Made by a program: the position numbers and the translations under genes. From Candidatus Amarolinea dominans (GTDB lineage: Bacteria > Chloroflexota > Anaerolineae > SSC4 > Amarolineaceae), in the NCBI GenBank assembly GCA_016719785.1, contig JADJYJ010000027.1, positions 1 to 13,552 on the forward strand: 13,552 bases of DNA, written 5' to 3'. Position 1 is the stretch's first letter, and each line of letters opens with the position of its first letter. The notes beneath the pieces were generated by a model that worked only from the letters and a program-made list of their open reading frames with translations, did no database searches and was not told where the DNA came from. Of the stretch, positions 7,578 to 13,552 are shown one piece after another.

Positions 7578-9076
7578 TCAATCCTCCTCTGATGCATTGG
7601 TTTGACGATTCTCAGCATTCTCAGCCGTCTCAGCAACTTCGGGGATGGCGTCCACGTTCTGGCGCAGCCATCCGTGTTCGTGCAGTTGTTCGATCATGCG
7701 AATCAAGATGAGATCGCGCCAGGCGCCCATCTGGGCGCGCCACCTCGTCGCCCTCCTCGAAAACGACCAGGTACGGATCCAGGCGATCAAGGGCGGCTGA
7801 CCGCGGCGCACATGCGCCATGTTGGCTTTGATCAGCGCGTTGCGCAGGTGCCCGTAGTTTTGCAGCGTGAAGAACTCACGAAAGAAGCGGCGGTCGTTCT
7901 GCCCGCTGACGTAGGCAGCCAGGCGATCGCCCAACTGCCGAATCTCGGCGATCCGTTGTTTGTCCATCTGTAAAACCCTCCTCAGAAAACACTCGGTGAT
8001 TTTCCACGATACCAGCTCGGCCTGATCCCTGACCGAATAGGCGCCGCGGGGATCGGTGGGGACATTGCGCACGGCGCGCAAGGCCACGCGCAGAAAATAG
8101 GTGCGAATGAACGTGGGGGCATTGCCCGGCAGGCGAAAAAGGTCCTCGTAGAGCCAGTTGCGCCGCGGTTTGAACTCAGCCGCGGGAACGGCGGCCTTGT
8201 TGCCCTTGGGCGGCGGCGGCAGTTCCCAGGCGCGGCGCACCACAGCCGCCCAGTCCGCGTGGTATTCGGCCAGGTGCATTTCGTGCAGGAAACCGATGAT
8301 TTGCAGCGGCAGATGATAGAGATCGAGCGCCACACCCTGGCCGCTGTTGGTCAGATGATAGGCGGTGATGGAGAAGGGGCGCTCGTCTGCGCGCCGCTCA
8401 CGCTGCATCACCGCGGCGTCCAACAGGGTGCTGACCAGCAGCGTGCGTTGGGACTGCGACGCTTCGGGCAGCTTGGTCTCCCCGGCCGCCTGCGCCAGTT
8501 GAATCGCCAGGCGGTTCTTCTGCAGAAAATCGGCAGCGAAGTGCAGGATCAGCTCCTCGTTGTCGGAGTGGACGGCCAGCAGTTTGCCGCCGGACTTGGC
8601 GCAACCCAGGAAAGGCCTGAATGGCGAGCAGCGCCCAGCCTGAGACGGGCAAGCCCGCGTCGCCGCCGGGGTGAAAATTGATCACATCTTCGCCGGTCAG
8701 CAGGGGCACGTGCTGGCGAAACGTGCGCCCCGGCAGCAGCGTTTCGCCAAACGCGATGGCGCTGGCCGGCTCCCCGGTGAAGACACAGGTTTCCGCGCCT
8801 GGCGCCTGTTCCTGGCGATAGGCACGCGCGACCAGGTTAGCATAGGTCAGGCGTCGTTCCGGGGTTTTCTCGAACGCAGGTTGGGTGAAACCCGAGTTGG
8901 GAAAGGCCACCGTCAGGAACGACTTGAGCGGCTGGCGCACATATTCGGCCGTCACATAATCAGCCATGCGCTCCAGATCGGCCTCCGTCACCTCTTCGGG
9001 TCGCTGGCGCCGGTTGAAGAGGGTGATCACAGCCACACCCACATCCACGAGCGGATGTCCTCGTAAAACGTATCAT
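7578..9076 (-). CDS. cas8b: Cas8b1/Cst1 large subunit of type I-B cascade, several frameshifts
   Basis: The large subunit recognises the PAM. The start chosen is the ATG at 9076, preceded by AAGGAGGAGT. It reads MIRFT and, after a one-base frame change near 9060, HPLVDVGVAVITLFNRR and the conserved LKSFLTVAFPNSGFTQPAF. Then come CVFTGEPASAIAF, VPLLTGEDVINF and LPVSGWALLAIQAFP. A frame change near 8610 leads to LGCAKSGGKLLAVHSDN and a long intact stretch to QPPLIA. Near 7783 and 7740 two compensating shifts put LDPYLVVFEEGDEVA in another frame before WRDLILIRMIEQL. The family's CxxC-CxxC zinc knuckles are reduced to single cysteines (C-V-F-T and C-A-K-S). Reconstructed length is about 500 residues. 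Subtype is by recognition, not alignment; Cas8a-like naming is possible. Confidence 0.82.
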
Positions 9077-9080
9077 GCAG

Positions 9081-9090
9081 ACTCCTCCTT
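9081..9090 (-). promoter_or_regulatory. Ribosome binding site of cas8b
   Basis: AAGGAGGAGT on the minus strand, four bases upstream of the ATG at 9076. It decides the cas8b start: the open frame carrying most of the N-terminal domain is only open from about 9048 because of a frameshift just after the true start. Confidence 0.8.
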
Positions 9091-9112
9091 TCTGATGAAA
9101 AATAACTGCTCA

Positions 9113-9138
9113 GGCGGCCAGCCGCCGAATGAATTCGG
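9113..9138. repeat. Two overlapping perfect hairpins upstream of cas8b
   Basis: GGCGGC-CA-GCCGCC (9113-9126) is followed, sharing two bases, by CCGAAT-GA-ATTCGG (9125-9138). They are mutually exclusive in RNA because they share the CC at 9125-9126. On the transcribed strand the first hairpin is followed after a few bases by TTATTTTT, which gives a weak terminator or attenuator appearance just before the cas8b ribosome binding site. The 7-base separation is longer than in canonical terminators. Confidence 0.6.
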
Positions 9139-9145
9139 GGCGAAA

Positions 9146-9219
9146 GGGCGTTCCGCCGCCAGGTCGGCCTGCGCCGACCGCCATTGCGTCCACGCAGGTG
9201 GACGCCCGGCGGAACGCCC
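9146..9219. repeat. 74-base three-way-junction palindromic element with complementary loops
   Basis: A perfect 13-base outer stem (GGGCGTTCCGCCG at 9146-9158 with CGGCGGAACGCCC at 9207-9219) encloses two perfect hairpins: GGTCGGC/GCCGACC with loop CTGC (9162-9179) and GCGTCCAC/GTGGACGC with loop GCAG (9186-9205). The two loops are exact complements, so they could pair with each other. The element fills the boundary between the type III signalling genes and the type I-B operon. It may be a mobile palindromic repeat (REP/MITE-like), an RNA switch or a transcription boundary; the sequence alone does not decide. Confidence 0.8.
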
Positions 9220-9232
9220 ACCAGGCGCGATT

Positions 9233-9634
9233 TCAATCGCTCTCGCCTGTTATCTGCCCGCGCTGGCGGGCTGTGTCGCGGATGGCCTGAATGTTCAGGA
9301 TTTCGGCCACCTCAAAGCGTGGGGGCACCGCGCCGGCCACCGGGCGCAGGCGCACGCAGGCCGGGAAATAGCCCATGCGGCCGTGCGGCTCGGCCAGCAG
9401 CGTCACCGCGCTGTAGTTGAGCGAGGGCGGGTTGACCAGGAGCGCTTCGTTCTGCCACTCCATCGGCGTCAGGCCCGCGGCATCGGCCATCGCCGTGACT
9501 TGCGGCGCCAGGGGCTGCTGCGCATCCATCTGATTGCGCACCTCCAGCACACGCTGGACAGGCGCCTGCAGCAGCGCCTCGATGGCCGCCATCTGCTCGG
9601 CGCTCAGGGGGTGAGAGAAATTGAGAAGGATCAT
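9233..9634 (-). CDS. csx15: Csx15, CRISPR ancillary protein (predicted ring-nuclease family)
   Basis: Intact 133-residue protein starting MILLNFSHPLSAEQMAAIEAL, which I recognise as Csx15. The body has a short alpha/beta character: an N-terminal strand (ILLNFSHP), a helix, then a middle segment with PPSLNYSAVTLLAEPHGRMGYFP. Csx15 has been predicted from comparative genomics to be a CARF-like cyclic-oligoadenylate-binding protein, possibly a ring nuclease that shuts off type III signalling. The gene lies nine bases after the reconstructed stop of the CARF-RelE gene, whose stop overlaps its GAGGT binding site, so the two are translationally close. That pairing supports a role as off-switch or buffer for the same signal. 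Function is by family and context; no catalytic residues can be named from this sequence. Confidence 0.8.
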   Translation of the reverse strand: MILLNFSHPLSAEQMAAIEALLQAPVQRVLEVRNQMDAQQPLAPQVTAMADAAGLTPMEWQNEALLVNPPSLNYSAVTLLAEPHGRMGYFPACVRLRPVAGAVPPRFEVAEILNIQAIRDTARQRGQITGESD

Positions 9635-9643
9635 GGGATTACC

Positions 9644-10775
9644 TCACGGGTTGTCATTGATCGCATGTTCGCCGTAGCGACGCAGGCGCAGCGCCCCATC
9701 CTCCGGTGCAGCTAATGCGGCGGCCCTGGGTCACACGAAAATGACCAATCGGGCGGCCGCTCTGCGAAAATTGATTCCTGTAAACTTCGTACAGAAGGCC
9801 GCCATCACGTTTGAGCGATGCGCTGTCGCCGGCGCTGTCCTCGAGCAAACCAGAAACACGAGCTAACGACTCCTGTACCTCTGTTCGCTGCTGGGCATCT
9901 GCGCCCTTGAAATCCTTGCGGAACTGATCTGTGAACTGTAGACGCGGAAAAGGCAACAAATCCGCGCCGAGCAACTCCTCGCGCACGCGGTTCCACACCA
10001 GCGCGCCCCAATCCGAGAGACTGGCAGAGCCGGACTCGTCGATGTCGAGCAGACCGGCGGGCACACCACTCACCTGTTCCACGGCATAGACGTGGCCCTG
10101 CGCCATCATGGCTAACTCCACGCGGCTTTCACGCAGAGCGCCCACGTCAATCTGCAGCGGCAGGCGTGGAATACTGAGCAATTTCGAACCAGTCTCGAAA
10201 ATATAGATCATCTCATCGGCGTAGAACATCCCCATGATGCTCAGGTAGCCCTGCAGACTCTTGAAGGCAGCCGTCAGATTGAACACGACATGATAGCCCG
10301 CGCTGCGGTAGCCGGGGATCGTGTCTTCACACCAGCGAATCAGTTGTTTCATGCCGCTGGAAAAGGTCAGCGGGTCGGCGGTAGATAAGGCGGCCGGAAT
10401 GTAGACATCGGCTGTCAACCCCTGGCTGCGCAGGAAGTCGCAGATGATTGCCGCCGCCAGCCGGCCCAATGCCGTGTCGGTTGCCACCAGGAAATGAATG
10501 TCTCCTGACCCCCCGGTAGGGAGCTTGTCATCGTAAAGGCCGTAGATTCCGTTTAACTCCGCGCTCAGTTTGCGGTTCACTACAACGTCGCCTGCGCGCA
10601 ATCTGGCGGTCACGCGCTGCGCCAGTTCCTGCGCTTTTGCCTCCACATCGTCAGGCAAGCGGGCCGCGTTGGTCGCCTGATTGAATTTCTGTCTCCAGGC
10701 CCCTTCCGTCGAATCCAACGCATTGAGCAGTGGGCTGATGCCCACCGTGCTTAACACAAATCGCTTCGTTGCCAT
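9644..10775 (-). CDS. CARF-RelE fusion (Cami1-like), predicted cyclic-oligoadenylate-activated mRNA interferase
   Basis: The N-terminal CARF domain, about residues 1-205, opens with KRFVLSTVGISPLLNAL (ligand-loop strand of the APE2256/Csm6-like branch). It continues through IHFLVATDTALGRLA and the conserved NLTAAFKSLQGYL (166-178), with FYADEMIYIFE after it. A linker of about 70 residues leads to a C-terminal RelE-like toxin domain from about 275: FPRLQFTDQFRKDFKGADAQ, then SLKRDGGLLYEVYRN and GHFRVTQGRRISC. A one-base frame change near 9702-9709 hides the true end; the other frame gives EDGALRLRRYGEHAINDNP and a stop at 9644-9646, completing the RelE fold. Cami1, a CARF-RelE protein described from Allochromatium vinosum, cuts ribosome-bound mRNA when activated by cA4. 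The gene starts three bases after the cmr6 stop, so it is coupled to the type III-B operon. No symbol is assigned without alignment. Confidence 0.8.
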
Positions 10776-10778
10776 TGT

Positions 10779-11939
10779 TCACCTCACTGACTTGCGCACT
10801 GACATAACCGTGCGTCGGCCATCGGCCGTCTCCTCCGTCACGTATTCCACCGTCGTCCGGTCGGGCAAATTATCCATGCCCAACTTCTTCCAATCAACCC
10901 GCGAGCGCAGTTGCGGATCGTCCAGGTCGTGAATCATGGCACGCCCCTGATCGTATTTGACGCGCCCGTGTCGCGTCGAGCGAGCTGCTGCGGGCGCTAC
11001 CACCGTTGGCGGCGGCGAGACAACGGCCGCGGTCTGCGCCGGCGCACCGGCTGGCGCGGCCGCGGTCTCCACGGCCACAAAATAGCCGTACCCGGCGCTG
11101 GTTTTGGCGCCCGCGCCCAGGTTGAGCAGTCCCTGCCTGAGCCAGGTCTGGGCGGTACGGCGATAGCTTTTCGCGTGTTCGTCCAGCGATCCGCGCCAGC
11201 CGACCGCGAACTGAAACGCCGTATCCGCGGCCACCGTGAGAAAGTAAACAGGAATGGGATTCTGCGAATCGGTGGGCGCCTCGGAACCCTGGTAATACTT
11301 GGGATAGTGCGGGTTCATGATGTCCAGGTCGAGCGTTGGCAATTCGGCCACGGCCGGGATGGCATCCAGAAAGATGGCCTGGCCGGCGTTGGCCGTTGTG
11401 CCGAACAGCTCACGCCACCCATCCGCGGTGCGTCGCGCCACAGCCGCACTTTTGGGCGCCTGGGCGGAGGGCCGGCCATTCTTTCTCAAATTTCTCGTTG
11501 TCGTCCTGGCTGAGCGCAGCGTCAGGCGCCCAGGTCCGCGACATCCAGCGCCTCCGCCACCCGCAACAGTCCCCACGCCCGCGCCAGCCCCTTCAGGCTG
11601 CTGCCGGGCAGGATGGGAAAGCCGTAACGGTGAAACGTGAAGCCCACCTCCAGCGGCCCCTTGCGCCCCAGCCCCGTCACCAGGCGCCAGTCGGTGCGCA
11701 GCATGAACGGCTCCGCCTGCACCGCCGCAACCGTCTGCTGCCAGCGTCTGCCAGGCTGCCAGGTAACGTCATGTCAGCGTCGCCGCCTGTTTGACGGCCA
11801 GCAGGCCACTCTTCTTGGCCTCTTGATTATTCAAGCAGTCTGGAGCAAAGCGATCGAAGATCAGACCGGCATTTTGACTGGACTGCGGAGACTGCGCCCG
11901 CCAGGCCGTCAGGGTTCGCCGCAGCAATGGATAGTCCAT
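10779..11939 (-). CDS. cmr6: Cmr6 RAMP subunit with C-terminal OB/cold-shock-like extension, several frameshifts
   Basis: Cmr6 is a backbone/capping subunit of the type III-B complex. The start at 11939 follows GAAGGAGAT and reads MDYPLLRRTLTAWRAQ, then SQNAGLIFDRFAPDCLN. Frame changes near 11772, 11525 and 11460 break it. Conserved Cmr6 pieces in the other frames are FHRYGFPILPGSSLKGLARA, AIFLDAIPAVAEL, DIMNPHYPKYYQG and, as glycine-rich loop, LLNLGAGAKTSAGYGYF. After this normal end, a Pro/Ala-rich linker of about 35 residues leads to a further segment of about 65 residues, HGRVKYDQGRAMIHDL ... TTVEYVTEE ... RRTVMSVRKSVR. Its strand pattern resembles a cold-shock/OB fold. I am confident of Cmr6; the nature of the extension is inference. 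Confidence 0.82.
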
Positions 11940-11944
11940 CGGTT

Positions 11945-11953
11945 ATCTCCTTC
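11945..11953 (-). promoter_or_regulatory. Ribosome binding site of cmr6
   Basis: GAAGGAGAT on the minus strand, five bases before the ATG at 11939. It identifies the cmr6 start, which is otherwise obscured because the opening frame ends at an early TGA (11769-11771) caused by a frameshift. Confidence 0.75.
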
Positions 11954-11965
11954 TATGCCGTTTCA

Positions 11966-12382
11966 TCACTTTTCCTCGCCCAGTTCGGCTTCGGCAAAGC
12001 GTTTGAGCCACACCAGCAGGGCCAGCGTTTCCACGGTCGCCTGCCGGTACCCATCGGTTGTAGCGTTGTCGCCGGTGATCCAACCGAGCAATCCTTTCTC
12101 ATGGCTCCAGTGAAATCGTTCTTCCATCACCCACCGGGAAACGTCCAGGGGAAACGCATGTTCATTTGCTGCGCCTTGCAGACATGGAAGACCGTTAAGC
12201 GCGCCAGAAGGCCAGCGTCTGCCCCAGGCCGTTCGTTTGCGTCAGCCGCGGCGCTGCGCCCGGTTGGCCGTACTTCTTGGCGAAGACTCTCCTTCCCTGA
12301 CCTCATCGATCCGCCGCCAGGCGTGGTTCGCCCGTCTCTGCTCCAGCGATCGCTGCCGGCTCGCCCGCACCCCTCCCACCAT
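11966..12382 (-). CDS. cmr5: Cmr5, small subunit of type III-B complex, split over three frames
   Basis: Cmr5 is the small helical subunit that packs along the Cmr backbone. Three pieces in three frames line up: SLEQRRANHAWRRIDEVREG; then VFAKKYGQ ... LTQTNGLGQTLAFWRA, the Cmr5 signature; then HAFPLDVSRWVMEERFHWS and GYRQATVETLALLVWLKRFA, ending EAELGEEK with a TGA at 11966-11968. Frame changes lie near 12286 and 12195. Total about 130 residues, the usual Cmr5 length. No piece is long enough to stand out alone, so this gene is easily missed. The start is unclear: an in-frame ATG exists at 12382, but the likely original start is just before SRQRSLEQ (about 12365), where the sequence now reads GCG instead of ATG. 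The cmr4 end overlaps or abuts it. Confidence 0.78.
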
Positions 12383-13260
12383 ACGAGATGGCGGTGGTGC
12401 CCTGACCCCGGTCGTTTCGTCGCCGCCCAACTGCGGACCGCACGTCGGTTTCAGGCCCTCCGGCCTTTGGAGAATCTGCATTCCGCTCAACTCCACGTTA
12501 CTGGGCGCCGGGCGGTGTCGCCATCAGCGGCGCGTAGGTAGCGTATCCACCGGCGGGCTCTCCGAAGTCCACAGGCGCCGTTGTCCACCGTTTTCGTGAT
12601 TGGATTGGGCTTGATGTCGTCTGCACCTCGGTGCTGTAAAGGACAAAATCCGAACGCATCCTCAGGTAGGATGCAGAGCCGGGTCAGTCCTGCGCCGGTT
12701 AGTCGTACTCTCGTTCTGGGCTGCGGCGCGTGGTCCAGCGAGCCAGGCGCGATCGTCTGCCAACTTCTGCTGGTCGGTTGGGCAGAAGCGGACTCCTCCG
12801 GCACCACGCTGTACCAAGCCAACAGCGTTGCGCTGTCGGCACAGGCCGTCGGCGTGCCCGGCGATGCGGTTAGCGGACCCATCCGGATACTAACCGGCCC
12901 TGACCCGCATCGCGCTGAAAGCGCTCGCCAGCACATCCAAGCTAGTCGTCAGGCAAACACGCCGGACAACAAACACACCGGAAACAAGAATGCGCGAATC
13001 ACGACCCACTTTCTTCGACAGCGCCCGACATGGTCGCTGGCCTGAGCCGTTCCAGCCCGAAGATGACAAACTCATCCTCCTGCGACAACCGACCAAACGG
13101 GTCTCAGCGGCGGCTCGCCTTTCAGGCTACTCGCCTGCACCATCAGGTAGCCGGTGCTGCGCGCCGGATAGGAAAGATACACCGTTCCCGGGCTGCGCGG
13201 CGCCTTCACATGCAGCGACGTTTCGACATAAATAAACATCAGTGATTTTGCATCGAACAT
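12363..13260 (-). CDS. cmr4: Cmr4 backbone subunit, heavily frame-disrupted
   Basis: Cmr4 forms the type III-B backbone and cleaves target RNA. The start MFDAKSLMFIYVETSLHV follows AAGGAGGAA, and STGYLMVQASSLKG is the conserved N-terminal Cmr4 segment. After a TGA at about 13070 further pieces appear in other frames: SRILVSGVFVVRR and TTSLDVLA; LTRLCILPEDAFG; IKPNPITKTVDNGA; YAPLMATPPGAQ; NVELSGMQILQR and QLGGDETTGQG near the end. At least five frame changes plus missing short pieces are needed, more than anywhere else in the window. The stretch normally GxVDLPIQRE reads GTVYLSYPARS, so the catalytic Asp is Tyr (residue 28) as written. Either this end of the sequence is poor quality or the gene is decaying. 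The right end of the gene is firm, the left end approximate. Confidence 0.75.
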
Positions 13261-13267
13261 CCGGTCA

Positions 13268-13276
13268 TTCCTCCTT
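13268..13276 (-). promoter_or_regulatory. Ribosome binding site of cmr4
   Basis: AAGGAGGAA on the minus strand, seven bases upstream of the cmr4 ATG at 13260 and within the 33-base gap after the cmr3 stop. Confidence 0.75.
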
Positions 13277-13293
13277 CTTACCCAAAAAGAACA

Positions 13294-13552
13294 TCAGGCG
13301 GGCGCAATGACGGCCTGGCCCAGACCGATTTCAGCGCCCCGGTCAGTGTTAGCGTTCTGGATCAAGTCAGGGCGGAGCGCCTGACCATCACTGGAAAAGA
13401 GATACACACTACCGGCTGGCACAAAACGCCGGGCGGGACGATGAGCGCCGGCCTCGGCGGCGGGTGCGGCCCAATCAAAGCCGCCCACGCTCTCGTAGCG
13501 ATGGATGGCCGTCGCTTGCAGGCTGACCTGGCCCTGGAAAACTGGCTCCCAG
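13294..13552 (-). CDS. cmr3: Cmr3, C-terminal part (cut by the window edge)
   Basis: The last 85 or so codons of Cmr3, a Cas5-like RAMP protein that caps the crRNA handle end of the type III-B complex next to Cas10. The frame is open to the window edge, reading WEPVFQGQVSLQATAIHRYE, then RPARRFVPAGSVYLF, and ending DRGAEIGLGQAVIAPA. The RFVPAGSVYLF and GLGQAVI segments are the typical Cmr3 C-terminus, the latter being the glycine-rich RAMP tail. No start lies inside the window; the GTG in YESVGGFD is an internal codon. No frame disruption is seen in this part. Its position first in the visible operon implies that cmr1 and cas10 are further right, if present. Confidence 0.85.
   Translation of the reverse strand, partial: WEPVFQGQVSLQATAIHRYESVGGFDWAAPAAEAGAHRPARRFVPAGSVYLFSSDGQALRPDLIQNANTDRGAEIGLGQAVIAPA

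Noticed and set aside
6238..7605. Plus-strand open frame of 455 codons
   Set aside because: Antisense to cas5 and cas7, both of which show clear family motifs on the minus strand; the plus-strand product is His/Arg-rich and unrecognisable.
9146..9219. tRNA gene (cloverleaf-like shape)
   Set aside because: The stems do not match tRNA arm lengths, there is no TTC-containing T-loop and no anticodon arm; it is a two-armed palindrome.
9027..9236. Small protein of 69 codons across the hairpin gap
   Set aside because: The sequence is translated palindrome, and its end is merely the cas8b start in a shifted frame.
12581..13045. Plus-strand frame of 154 codons
   Set aside because: Antisense to Cmr4 fragments such as ILPEDAFG and NPITKTVDNGA, which mark the true coding strand.

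Overview
The window is a dense, single-strand CRISPR-Cas locus. Every recognisable gene lies on the minus strand, so the operon reads from right (13552) to left (240). Composition is GC-rich, most genes have strong AGGAGG-type ribosome binding sites, and three intergenic gaps carry short tandem repeats or nested palindromes. With the gene content (type III-B Cmr, a Cst-type I-B cascade, Csx15, a CARF-RelE protein) this suggests a Chloroflexota bacterium (Anaerolineae/Caldilineae-like). That assignment is inference only; no rRNA or marker gene is present.

Layout in transcription order: (1) type III-B module: cmr3 (C-terminal part only, cut by the window edge), cmr4, cmr5, cmr6; cmr1 and cas10/cmr2 would have to lie beyond the right edge. 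(2) Signalling module: a CARF-RelE protein (Cami1-like, predicted cyclic-oligoadenylate-activated mRNA interferase) immediately followed by csx15 (predicted ring-nuclease family). (3) A gap of about 160 bases packed with perfect hairpins. (4) Type I-B (Cst/Tneap-like) effector: cas8b1, cas7, cas5, cas3. (5) A gap of about 210 bases with a palindrome and an 8-base tandem repeat, then cas6. (6) A 7-base-repeat gap, then the adaptation genes cas1, cas2, cas4. (7) A 239-base gene-free left end whose first 35 bases look like the degenerate last repeat of a CRISPR array lying to the left.

How it would work: Cas1-Cas2-Cas4 acquire spacers and Cas6 processes crRNAs, plausibly for both effectors. The I-B cascade with Cas3 attacks DNA. 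The Cmr complex recognises RNA and, through Cas10 outside the window, would make cyclic oligoadenylate that switches on CARF-RelE, with Csx15 as a candidate off-switch.

Main caution: many genes are broken by one-base frameshifts, often at homopolymers, although conserved sequence continues on both sides. Breaks are few at the left and very dense at the right (cmr4-cmr6). This looks more like an error-prone or low-coverage assembly than biological decay. The exception is cas3, where part of the HD nuclease domain seems to be missing at a perfect 16-base palindrome. Broken genes are annotated here as single reconstructed genes, with the frame changes described.
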